In this document: one piece after another, positions 12,791 to 23,018 of the stretch
Layout of the letters: the number at the start of each line of letters is the position of its first letter
Position numbering within the stretch: position 1 is the stretch's first letter
From: Heterostelium album PN500
Taxonomy: Eukaryota > Evosea > Eumycetozoa > Acytosteliales > Acytosteliaceae
Reading direction: 5' to 3'
Assembly: GCF_000004825.1 (NCBI RefSeq)
Contig: NW_008805090.1
Span: 744,001-808,000, forward strand
Length of the DNA: 64,000 nt
Notes under the pieces: generated by a model
The model's database searches: none
What the model saw: only the letters and a program-made list of their open reading frames with translations
What the model was told of the DNA's origin: nothing
Position numbers and translations under genes: made by a program

Positions 12791-13930
12791 ATGTCCACAG
12801 GAGGAAGTTTTTTAAAGTAAGTTTCATTAACATAATAGAAAGCGGTGATTGACCGTCAAGTATAGAAGATATAGTAGATGGATTGATATATATAGATAGA
12901 TAAATAGATAGTATTTAAATTAATAACAAATCATTAATATAAATTTGTTGTTGTAATTGTATTATTGTAGGAGACAACCAGCAAAGAATGCTGCTGCCAA
13001 GAAACATCTTAGAAAGAAGGAGTCAAGAGAAATAGAGCTTATTAAACAAGCAATGTTTATCAGAGGTTTAAAGACATCACCAGCTATTTTACAATTAATA
13101 AAGGATTTGGTATGTTTTTGATATTCATATTATTATATATATTACAATTACAAATAATAATAATAACATTTTAAAATAATAATTACTTTTAGTATATCTT
13201 GAAAAAACCAGATGCAATTCAATATAGTAGAAAAAATGATATTCATCCAATGGAATCAGCAGAGTCGATCGAATTTTTAGGTGAGAAATCGAATTCCAGT
13301 CTTTTTGCATTCGCTTCACACTCAAAGAAGCGTCCAAACAACTTGGTGATGGGACGCCTTTTCAATGATACAGTTTTCGACATGTTTGAGTTTGCCGTCG
13401 AGTACTTCCAACCGATGGAGGCATTCAAGGGTTCAAAGTCGATGCTTGGCAACAAGCCATGCTTCATTTTCAACGGACAGGATTTCGAGACCAAAGAAGA
13501 AGTGAAGCGTGTCGGTAATATGTTCTTGGACTTTTTCAGAGGACGTGTCGTCGAGTATATCAATCTGGCCGGTCTCGATCACGTGATCGTTCTGACGGCC
13601 GTCGACGACCGCATCCTATTCCGTCACTACAGCGTCGTCTTTAAGCGTTCCGGAACAAAGATTCCAAAGGTGGAACTCGAAGAGATGGGTCCATCGTTTG
13701 ACGTTGCCATTCGTCGTAGTAAGTTGCCATCGTCCGACCTCGAAGCCGAGGCACACAAGATTCACAAATCCGTCAAACCCAAAGCAGACAGCAACAGAGA
13801 ATCAGACGTATTCGGTTCACACGGTAAGATCCATATGGGTAAGACCGACCATAACCAAATCGCTGTTAGACACACCAAAGCACTCAAAACAAGAAAGTCT
13901 GACAAAAACAAAGAACAATCACAAGAATAA
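12791..13930 (+). CDS. rpf2: Ribosome production factor 2 (Brix domain)
   Basis: Three exons (12791-12816, 12971-13109, 13193-13930) encode 300 residues, the usual size for RPF2. The first exon is only 26 bases (MSTGGSFLK). Family blocks are clear: [77 protein letters not shown], and [20 protein letters not shown] with EEMGPSFD in the Brix domain. The end is Lys/Arg-rich. RPF2 works with RRS1 in the nucleolus to recruit the 5S RNP (5S rRNA, uL18, uL5) to pre-60S particles; that is established for yeast and assumed here. A poly-T/TATA leader precedes the ATG. Confidence 0.95.
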
Positions 13931-14047
13931 AAAATCAATCATCACCACCACCTTTTTTTTTAAAAAATAAGGTTCTTCTTTGTTTTGTTGTTTGATTTTT
14001 GAATATTTCTTTATTTTATTTATGATTAAAGAATGAGATAGAGAGAG

Positions 14048-15553
14048 ATGGGAGATATCTTTTTAAATTTATCACATTTATTATTATCAAATATTGTTAA
14101 ATACATAGAGCGAGATAATGATAGAATCATATTTAGTTTGGTGTGCAAGAAGTGGTTTCAAGAAAGAGATAAATATCTTTGTTTCAAAAAACAACAGCTT
14201 GATGAGAACTGCAAACCAAACGAAAACACACAACGTAACTACAATCTTTTATCATTCAAAAATCAAATATTATCAATTGAATATACTGTTACTCCCAAAC
14301 CATTGTTGTATTTAAATGATTATAAATGTAGCTATAGCATAACAATTAATAAAACAAAAGTTGTATTAATAATTTGATAATATATTTATATAGATGATTC
14401 TCTTGATACTATTGAGATACCAGATGAAAAGAAACAAATAATATTTGGAAATAGACTATCACAACTTCATATTTTGACAAAACCATTTAGCGACCGACTT
14501 GCTTGCTCAAATGTCGATACTCTAAGTATCTCTGATCGCTTGGAGATACGATTCGATCAGTTCCCAAGCACTATCAAATCGTTGTCACTGAGTCAGCATA
14601 GTTGTTCTAAAGATTTCAAATGGTTACCGGAATCACTGGAGAAACTGTGTTTCTATAATCAATTCCACCAACAGATCATTACGCAATTCCAATCTACGAT
14701 CAGACATCTCGAGTTCAGTGAGAACTATAATAGTCCTATTGCTATCAGACTGCTGCCTCCCCAACTAGAGGTGCTCATCTGTAGGAATGCATATCTTCCT
14801 AAGTTTGACGGTAGCGATCAACTTCCATCGACTCTAACAAAGTTGGATATCAACACCGATTGTGTTCGTCTACTGTCGAATTGCAATCTGCCTGCGCTCA
14901 GCCATTTGATTCTCAATATGTATCGAGAGTACCAGTTGAAACAAGGTGATATTCCAATGGCTGCCACCAAACTATCGTTGATACAAATGGATTGTCAGCT
15001 TCACCCAGAAGTACTTACATCACAACTACGCCATATTGAGTTTCACTACGGTAGCTTTAAGCTAGATAGAAATGTATTCTCTCACCTCGATCGTTTAGAG
15101 ACGTTGTTATTCTCTGGCGCTTGTACGAATTCGTTGATACTTGGCAAACTACCTGCCAGCCTCAAAGTCTTAGAACTACCGAGTTTCACTTACAAGTTTG
15201 TTATCTCGGAAATCTGTGAGATTCCTGGCCGTCTTGATAAGCTAACCATTACATTCAATTCACTCACAACCTTGCTGTCAAAGCAATCATTACCTAAATC
15301 ATTGGTACATCTACATATCTATCAAGGTTTGGAACCGGTGGTTGTTGAGTCACTTCCCGACGATCTGGAATCAATGGAAATCACTGGATCCAACTTTATT
15401 TTCGAATCCTCTAGCTATCCATCCTCACTGAGATCTTTAACTGCCAACAAAAGCTTCTTTGAAAACAATTCAATCATCGATCTACCAACTACAATCGTTC
15501 AAGTTACAATGTTGGTTTTTTTACTAAACTTTAAAACTTCAAAGATTGGATGA
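14048..15553 (+). CDS. F-box / leucine-rich repeat-like protein
   Basis: Two exons, 14048-14327 and 14394-15553, give 479 residues. The N-terminus (NLSHLLLSNIVKYIERDNDRIIFSLVCKKWF) has the helix pattern of an F-box, the module that binds SKP1 in SCF ubiquitin ligases. The rest is a series of irregular Leu-rich units such as LPSTLTKLDI, LPASLKVLEL, LPKSLVHLHI and LPDDLESMEI, spaced about 20-25 residues. Dictyostelids have large expanded families of this kind (F-box plus FNIP or LRR-like repeats). The splice donor I use (GTAGCT after codon 93) is weak, but it is the only one found that keeps frame into the repeat exon. The C-terminal end after TTIVQVT is uncertain because a downstream intron cannot be excluded. 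Substrate unknown. Confidence 0.75.
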
Positions 15554-15880
15554 CTCTCATTTTCTGTTGTTCAATGTCAACGAGAAAATAATAACAGATG
15601 GTATAATACATGTTTCAAAATTTAATAAATTTTTAACTACATTGGAATACTAATCTTTAGTGATAGATTAATAAATATTTGAAGTTAATGTTTTTACTTT
15701 TATATCATAAGAGCATTGATTTGGTAGTTATTTTCAATAACCTGACTGTTGAAGAGTTTTGATTCTTTTTATCTTAAACTTTGAAATGAAAATCCTTAAG
15801 ATTCATCTTGGAGATTTTGATAGTTATTTTGATTTATTTCATCAATGGATAAATGAAACTTTTAAATTATATTGAGAAAC
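15554..15880. other. Spacer before repeat island
   Basis: About 330 bases of AT-rich DNA after the F-box gene. Scraps resembling F-box/LRR coding DNA may continue, but no open frame is convincing. Confidence 0.4.
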
Positions 15881-16018
15881 TTTTTTTTTTTTTTTTTTTT
15901 TTAAATTATCCTTGTACTACCATTACTGATAGTCAAGTTGTAGAGCTTGATATTACCCTACAGTTCGTGTTTATTTATTTATTGTTGGAGCAGTTCAGCC
16001 ACAGGCCGGCTGAGATGG
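15881..16018 (-). repeat. A-tailed repeat, family A (copy 1)
   Basis: Read on the minus strand, this begins GCCATCTCAGCCGGCCTGTG and ends in 22 A. Its sequence recurs with few differences at 49775-49915 on the plus strand, also ending in 22 A. The A tail identifies the 3' end of a retroposed element (non-LTR retrotransposon fragment or SINE). It lies 72 bases 3' of the tRNA-Thr-like gene and points the same way. On its 5' side it is preceded by another run of 27 A (minus strand), so it may have landed next to, or be nested in, another A tail. Dictyostelid TRE non-LTR elements are known to insert next to tRNA genes; membership is inferred. Confidence 0.75.
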
Positions 16019-16090
16019 CTTTTTTTTTTTTTTTTTTTTTTTTTTTATCAGAAAATCTATTTTTCCGCATGCGGGTTGTTGCTTTTATAA

Positions 16091-16176
16091 AGGCTCCAAG
16101 CGAAATTCAAACTCGTGACCCCTTCCTAACTCTTCATTTACTAGGGAATTACAATAACCAACTATGCTATGGAGCC
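16091..16176 (-). tRNA. tRNA-Thr(AGU)-like gene with 10-base intron
   Basis: On the minus strand a perfect 7-bp acceptor stem (GGCTCCA with TGGAGCC) frames 86 bases. Box A TAGCATAGTTGG matches the Pol III consensus. The anticodon stem TTCC/GGAA encloses CTAGTA, giving anticodon AGU, then a 10-base insert (ATGAAGAGTT) at the usual intron site after position 37, and a last loop A. The T arm is ACGAG-TTTGAAT-TTCGC. Without the intron the molecule is 76 nt with a T discriminator. Oddities: box B has T where C is normal (TTTGAAT), two stem ends are mismatched, and no T4 terminator comes until about 35 bases downstream. It could be a functional tRNA-Thr, a decayed copy, or the head of a tRNA-derived SINE. 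Confidence 0.65.
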
Positions 16177-16249
16177 TTTGATAAAAATTGGGGAAAATAA
16201 TAAATATTTTATTTAAGTTCTCTTTTTTACCATCTCAAATACCACATCA

Positions 16250-16446
16250 ACAATTCCATTGCTCGTGCCATCATCGATCGAGGTGGACATGTGCGCCAAA
16301 ATCTCAAAGGCCGAAGCTGCTGAGCGACGGAAACAACTTACTTACACACTGCAATACAGGTGCCATTGCCACGCCGGGCACTGGGAATCATCTGTGAAGC
16401 CTGGCGTCAAGGCAAAAAAATTCATGTCTACGTCGACGAGACACGT
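16250..16446 (+). pseudogene. Fragment of methylthioribose-1-phosphate isomerase (MtnA) gene
   Basis: Three pieces in different frames match consecutive parts of MtnA/eIF2B-alpha-like isomerases: EVDMCAKISKAEAAE, then DGNNLLTHCNTGAIATPGTG, then GIICEAWRQGKKIHVYVDETR. LTHCNTG and HVYVDETR are hallmark MtnA blocks. In the family, ETR is followed by P-x-x-QGAR; here the match stops exactly where repeat B begins (about 16446). Thus the copy is truncated at both ends and has at least two frameshifts. The intact enzyme isomerises methylthioribose-1-phosphate in methionine salvage; this copy cannot. It sits 5' of the tRNA-Thr-like gene. It may be a captured or duplicated host fragment interrupted by the repeat. 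Confidence 0.75.
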
Positions 16447-16628
16447 AGTAGTGGTATCCAGGTAGTCCCAACCTAAGGAGTAGAACATAGAACAGATATC
16501 ATTTCCCCCGCCTGGTCTTTAGTTGAAGTTCATTTTAATTAATTACTAGTTACAATAAAACCCGCGGTACAATTGTTGTGTTGTAGAATATCTCAACTTC
16601 CACCTTGTATTGTCACATCAAAAAAAAA
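16446..16628 (+). repeat. A-tailed repeat, family B (copy 1)
   Basis: A ~175-bp sequence (GTAGTGGTATCCAGG ... CACCTTGTATTG) ending in nine A. The same sequence occurs inverted at 49144-49317, also with an A tail. It is thus the 3' part of a retroposed element. It lies 270 bases 5' of the tRNA-Thr-like gene with its A tail pointing away from it. It contains less AT-rich patches (TTTCCCCCGCCTGG, ACCCGCGGTAC). Its left edge cuts the MtnA fragment. Family membership (TRE-like LINE remnant versus SINE) cannot be decided by eye. Confidence 0.75.
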
Positions 16629-16649
16629 TTTAAGAAAAAGATAATAAAA

Positions 16650-16680
16650 TAGAAGTACAATAACCAACTATGCTGGAGCT
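16650..16680 (-). repeat. Partial second tRNA-Thr-like 5' half
   Basis: On the minus strand AGCTCC followed by AGCATAGTTGGTTATTGTA repeats the 5' half of the tRNA-like gene at 16176 with a two-base deletion. No 3' half follows. It lies 22 bases beyond the A tail of repeat B. It is a truncated copy and not a working tRNA. Confidence 0.6.
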
Positions 16681-16997
16681 TCAGATGAAAAATTTTGATT
16701 TATTTAATTATAAACTAGAATATTAAATTTTTTATTCTATTCTGTTTTGTTTATTTTAATATCTACTTTTTTAAAACTATAAAATTAAACTTCCCATGTA
16801 AGACTGTTCCTTTAACCTATCAAGATATAATAATGAACACCCGTACATACTTTTAAAGATATTAAATTCACTGTTGTTTTAATATATAATAAAAACATCT
16901 TAATTTAATAATAATAAATGTGATGCTTGCAATTTAATTATAATAATAAATGATTTATTAATCTAGACCGATTTAAAGACCAGACATAATAACAATT
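16681..16997. other. Spacer after the repeat island
   Basis: About 320 bases of AT-rich DNA leading to the end of the coiled-coil gene, with AATAAA-like motifs usable as polyadenylation signals on the minus strand. Nothing else seen. Confidence 0.5.
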
Positions 16998-18347
16998 CTA
17001 TTTCTTTGATTTTTGTGGAGCTGCTGCACTACCTTTCTTTTTTGGTGTTGGTGGTGATTGCTTTCTTGGTGACTTGGCTGGTGAGGGTGGAGCTTGTTGC
17101 TGTTGCAATGCTTTTACTTTCTGGCTAATGAATTGAGTGAATCTGGCCGATGTGATTTGTTGAGCTTCTGCCTCTTCCCACAACTCTTGAGTACAAATAT
17201 TGGTTGGAGTATTCAACATCAATTGATTCAATTTAATAGCCAAACAAGTAGAGAAAAATAAAACTAATAAAAAAAAAAAGAAAAATAATAAATAATTGAA
17301 ATTTGTTAGAATAATTATTATTAAAAACATTATGAAAAATATATACATACTCTTTCTTGGTATTTACCAATGATTCTTTTGTGGTTTCAAGTGATTGTGA
17401 GATTTCAGTGTTGGTGGTGGTAGTTGTTTCAACGTTGACTTGGAGTTGAGCGATGAGAATCTGGTCGGATTCCAACTTCTTGGTTTGCTCGGACTTGTCT
17501 TGCTCCAAACGCTCGAGCAACTTCTTGGTCGACTCGTTTTGTGAGTGCAACTGGCAGAGTTGGTCGCGGAGCACGGCAATAGTATGTTGGCTATACTTCT
17601 CGGTCTGAGAGCGTTCATCGTTGATATCAGAGAGTTTCTTGTCAAACTCTTGGTGCAATGCTTCAACGGTAGACGACAACTTCTTCTCCATATCCTCCAA
17701 CTGTAGCTTGGTATCTTTCTCACGGCTCTCAGCACTGACTCTCTTTTCATCCAATTGTTTCAACTTTTCCAAAAGTTCTTTCTTTTCATTTTCAATCTCT
17801 CCTTTTTCTGTAGATTTTTAATCAATCAATCAATCAATAATTAATTAATAAATATTTAACTATGTTGTTTGGAAAAATAAAATTAAAAAATTTACCTTTT
17901 TGAGCACTTGACAATTGTTGTTGTAAACTTTGTATCTTATCTCTGTTCTCTGTAATTTCTTCTTGTAATTTTACAACATCTTTTTTTAATAAAAGAAAAA
18001 AAGAAAGAATAATAAGTATAAACTATACAAAGAATAAATGATATATCAATAAACTTACCGTCCATAGATTTAATAGTTGGTAATTGTGCAGTCATATTTC
18101 TAAATCTCTTTTGTTTCAATGTTTTATTCTTTGGACTCTTGAAATTCTATATATATTGAAGGGTAATGAATATAATGACAATGTTTTGTAATTTATAATT
18201 TAAGAATAATACTTACGGGTGAACTTGTTGGAGATTTAGAGAATACTCTGACATCATCATCGTTTTCATCGGAACTACCGGAGGAAGAAGAAGAAGAGTT
18301 TACTGGTGAGTTTAGTACTTTGACTGGTGTAAGTGGACTACGCTCGC

Positions 18348-18378
<31 letters not shown>

Positions 18379-18639
18379 TGCCTTTGTGGGTGTAGTGATG
18401 GTAGCACCCAAGTTGAAAGCGATCGGTTGATTCTCCTTGACCGGTGTGAATACCATAGAACTAGCACCACCTTTGACAGGTGTTGTCATTTTTGCACCGT
18501 TGGCACTACCGTCGACAGCAACACCATTAGTTGTTGCACCATCTTTATACAATGTCAACATGTCCTTCAGACCACCTTGATTCTTACCGGTAGTTCCTAT
18601 AGGTTGTACAAATGGTGATGAACTATTTCTTGGATACAT
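16998..18639 (-). CDS. Coiled-coil protein of unknown function
   Basis: Exons on the minus strand: 18639-18217, 18146-18059, 17979-17896, 17807-17351 and a last exon ending at 16998. Residues 1-140 are low-complexity with TPVK/SPTSSP proline-directed sites and a poly-Asn run. Residues ~145-350 form a long heptad-rich coiled coil (KLQEEITENRDKIQSLQQQL through EKLKQLDEKRVSAESREKD). The last exon encodes a Leu-rich helix (IKLNQLMLNTPTNICTQELW) and a basic Pro/Lys tail with SPAKSPRKQSPPTPKKK. The basic tail and the S/T-P sites would suit a nuclear or centrosomal coiled-coil protein regulated by CDK-type kinases, but I do not recognise the family. The junction into the last exon is unsolved: the only clear GT-AG pair (17350/17264) leaves the coding frame of the tail out of phase by one base. 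Confidence 0.75.
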
Positions 18640-20664
18640 TTTATATATTATATTATATTTGTACAAAAATAAAAATAAAAAACTTTTAAAATAATAAATA
18701 AATCTAGTTTTTTATAGATTGATTTGATTGATTGCTTGACTATTTGATTGACTTTTTAAATTATAAGATTAATAACTTTTAATCGATTAAAAATTAAATA
18801 ATAATAATTATAATAATTTATTATTATTGCTTCAATTTTAAAAAAATAGTGTGTATATTAATTGATTGAATGATAAGTAGTGTTAAAGATTACAGACTGT
18901 TAATAATCTGATGAAAATCAAAAGTTTTTGAAAATTATCGTGTTGCATTAATTTATCCGTTAAAATTTTAAAAACAAACTTAGCAAAATCAAATTTTCAA
19001 ATTTAAATTTTTAAAAATTGCAAAAAAAAAAAAACGTTGGCACAGACAAAGATTAATTGAAAGTGATACTCTGATATTAATAAACTTGTGATCTGCTAAG
19101 TTTACATCATATATCTACCAATTTCTATTTTTTTTTTTTTTTTTTGAACAACTAACCTCTCATAATTAATATTTTATAAAAAAAAAAAAGAATCTTTTTT
19201 TTCTTTACTTTATATAATTATTTCCCTTTCTATGCTTATCAATGATCATTATTATTTTATTTATATTATTATTTTCTATTAAAGAACAAAAAGATGATCT
19301 ATTATTTATTTATTTATTTTTTGAAAAAAACCCTAAAACTATACATCATATTTATTTTTTATATGATCTATCTGTGCAATTATAATAATCAAAAAAACAC
19401 ATAATTTGATATTTTTATATCTTTTAAAAATTTATAAAAGGTTATATTTTGGGCAAAATTTTATCAGGGAACCATTTCAAGACCCATGCATACCCACACT
19501 GTTTATTTTAAACTACCAATTTTCATTTTCCATTTATTTTTTTCACAAAAATGATCATCAAAATCAAATCGATTTTTGATCTGAGTTACATTGGAATTTA
19601 TTGCTAAAACAACTCATTTTTGCATAAACTACATCTTTAAAAAAACTATTTTTTTAACTAAAACATTGTCAAGATCCAAAAACAACTCATTATTATTATT
19701 TTTAAAAAAATGTAAGTATATTTATTTACTTTTTTATTATTCTTTGAATATTTTTTGGTTACTAGTTGTTGTATAGTAGATAGAAAGTAATTAATCATTG
19801 ATTAATATTTAATCAACATCACAATCAATCAAACAAACATATCAAAATACTCTATCTCTACAATTATATTTTATTTTTTTATTTTTCGGATAAACCAAGT
19901 TAATTAATAAACGATAACACAATTTGTATCGTATTTATCATCGAGTGTGTGAGGATTTAAATTGGATCAATTAAATCCGATGCAAGCCTGTGACATTGAA
20001 AATTGTTTTTCTTTTGGTTTTTCTTTTTTATTTTGGTTGTTAATTTTTTTGTAGTATTTGTTTATGATAATATTAATCGAATACCCAAAAACATATCATT
20101 CTTAATTTATACATGATTGATATTTTCATTTAAAAACTTTCAATAAAATATTGACCATACACCTCCACATGTTTGGTATTGAAAAATTCAAAAAAAAAAT
20201 GTGTTATGATATTATTATCCAAAACCAACAATAACATCCACATGAAATAAAAAAAAAAAAAATCAATAAAAAAAGAAAAAAAGAAAAAATTTAAAAAATC
20301 AAAAAATAAAAATAAAAATAAAATATAAAAAAAACACACTCCACTCTTACATTCACACACACAATTCAACAGCTTACTTCAACCTTTCTTTTCTCTAAAT
20401 TTTGAATCATATCAAAATCATTTATCTATCTCAACAAAAATAACAATAAACAATAACAAAATAAATAAACTAATTATATTTTAATTTAAATTATTAGTCT
20501 TTTTTTTTTTAAAACAAACAAATTTGTATTATATATATTATATATTATTTATTATTAAGAAATAAAAAAAAAACAAAAAAAATTGGAATAAATAATTTCA
20601 TTTCTGGAAAATTTATAATTTTTTTTAATAATAACAACTATATAAAAAAGCAAAAGCAAAAAGA
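18640..20664. other. 2-kb divergent intergenic region
   Basis: It separates the coiled-coil gene (minus) from lrrA (plus) and should hold both promoters. It is very AT-rich with A/T runs, no credible frame and no RNA motif. Near lrrA are T-rich tracts at about 20505-20515 and 20620-20630 and a TATATAAAAAAG motif just 5' of the start codon. Confidence 0.6.
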
Positions 20665-22290
20665 ATGGGTGGAAATTTATCATCTGAATTGAAATCATCG
20701 AAATACAGAAAGAGAGAAGTTGTCGATTTGAGAAAGATGGAAATCGATAAACTGCCACCAACCATTGGAACATTGTTGTGCAAACAATTGTTGTTGGCAG
20801 AGAACGACTTGACTACACTCCCAGAGGAGATCGGAAAGTTGGTGAATGTCGAGGTTTTGGATGCATCAAAGAACAGAATCACATCGATCCCAATCGAAGT
20901 CGGACAGATCAAATCATTGAAGGAGTTGTTCCTCAACAACAACAAGTTGTTCTGCACTCCGCTGCCCGCTAAACTCGGTGACTTACGTCAGCTGACCAAG
21001 CTCGATCTCTCTGGTAACCAACTGGACGAACTCCCAGTGGACTTGTCGAATTTGGAGCATCTCGAGTATTTCGATCTCTCCGATAACCAGCTCCAGTCGT
21101 TCCCGATGGAGTTTGGCAAGTTGCACGACCTCCAGACTTTCAATATCTCAAAGAACCAGCTCAAGGTGTTGCCAGCCGAGATCTCTGGATGGATCAAGTT
21201 GCAGGAGCTCAACGTCTCGCTCAATCAGCTCATTACATTGCCAAACCAGATCGGTCTGCTCGGTCAACTGTCCACACTCAACGCCAGCTCCAACAAGCTT
21301 CAGATGCTCCCAGAGGAGTTGTCCCACATGATCTCACTGACCGACCTCGACCTCAAGGTGAACCCACCTCTCCAATACGTGCCATCGCTCGCCAACTTGC
21401 GTGCACTCAAGAAGCTCAGCATCAGAAATCTACAGATCTCTCACTTGCCAATGGGTATTGGATTGCTCTCTGAACTACAGGAATTGGACATTCGTGACAA
21501 CCCACAACTCAAAGAGATCCCCTACGACGTCGGTACTCTGATCAACCTTCAGAAGCTCGATCTCTACGGAAACAACATGAAGATTGTCCCACGTGAAATC
21601 GGTAACCTTGTAAATCTCCAAACTCTCGATCTCCGTAACAACATGTTACTCATCGATAACGTACCACAAGAGATTGGTCGTCTTGTAAATTTGAAAAAAC
21701 TGTCACTCTCTGGTAATCGTTTAGTTGCACTTCCAGCTGAAATTTGTACTTTAACTTCATTAAAAGTAAGTAATAATAGTAAGATTCTTTAAACAAGAAA
21801 TAATATTAACAGTATTTTCATTTTCTTTTCATTCATTTTTTTTTTTTTTTAGGAATTGGAATGTGCCAATAATCAATTATTACAAATTCCAGGAGAGATT
21901 GGAAATCTTACAGGTTTGACAAAGGTTAATTTCTCTGCCAATAAATTGACAGCGATTCCAGCGTCGTTCGGTAATTTCTCAGAGTTGCAAATTATGGACG
22001 TAAAGAGCAATGAGATTGCCGAGCTTCCAAATACATTGGGTGGATTGAAATCTATCACCAAGATTGATTTGTCACACAACATGTTGACCGAGTTGCCATG
22101 GGAGTTTGGTGACTTGACCACCATGACCGTACTCGACGTCAGCCACAACCCATTGACATTGCCACCAAACCCAGTCGTTATGAAGGGTACCGAAGCAATC
22201 ATCCAATGGCTAAAGAAGTTTGAAAAGGAAGGACGTAAAGGAAAGGTTTCAGGTTTGGAGATCCAAACAGAAGAAAAAGATAAAAAATAA
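20665..22290 (+). CDS. lrrA: Leucine-rich repeat protein LrrA
   Basis: Two exons (20665-21765, 21853-22290) encode 512 residues. The protein begins MGGNLSSELKSSKYRKRE, a good N-myristoylation start (Gly2, Ser6), then about 20 LRRs of ~23 residues of the LPxEIGxLxxLxxLxLxxN type. It ends in PNPVVMKGTEAIIQWLKK and GRKGKVSGL. Start, repeat count and C-terminal tail match D. discoideum LrrA throughout as I recall it. LrrA there is reported to influence cytoskeleton remodelling and multicellular morphogenesis. Unlike receptor LRR proteins it has no signal peptide or kinase, so it should be cytosolic or on the inner face of the membrane. The exon codons are far more GC-rich than the flanks, as expected for a well expressed gene. 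Confidence 0.96.
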
Positions 22291-23018
22291 ATAAATCCAA
22301 AAAAATAATAGTTATAATTATAAATAAATAAAATAAAATAAAATAATAATAACCAAGGTAATTTAATAATGAGGGAAAGTAACTACTCACTTTTGTAGTA
22401 AACTGAAGCAAAATAATTGAATTTACATACGATTGCTTAAATTCAATTCTTTTGAGATAGTGTTTCATGATATTCATTGAAAATTTTACTATATTTATCT
22501 AGCTGGCAAAAATTGACAAAGTTTGCGAATTTTCAAATGATAATTATAAAAAAAACAAAATGAAAAATAAAAACAACAATAATAATATTGTTATGACAAA
22601 ACCCCCCATTTTTTATCATACACTTTGTTTTTTTTTTGGTTCTTTGTTTTACAGGTAGTTTTTACTCATTCTGCTACTGTTTGTTTCATTCCATCATTTT
22701 CATTTATTCAATCATTTTATTCATTTAATCAATCATTTCTCTTTTTTTTTTTTATTTATTAAATTTTTATTTTATTTTTATATATTTATTTTAAAACAAG
22801 CATAACATACAATACGATACGATACAAATACAATTATATTATTATTACTGTATAGACAACCAACATTTGACAACTCATAACTTAACATAACAAGTTTAAT
22901 TAATTTATATTCATTCGTTCAATCCTATTCAGAAGATAAGATAATCAGTTTAGTTTAGTTTAGTAATAGTTTTTGTATTGTATTGTATTGTATAGTATAG
23001 TATATATTTTTTATAAAG
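22291..23018. other. Intergenic spacer
   Basis: About 730 bases between lrrA and the LMBR1-family gene. Contains CCCCCC-type interruption near 22604, several T runs, and short TTTAG and TGTAT tandem runs at 22950-23000 just before the next start. No gene recognised. Confidence 0.6.
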
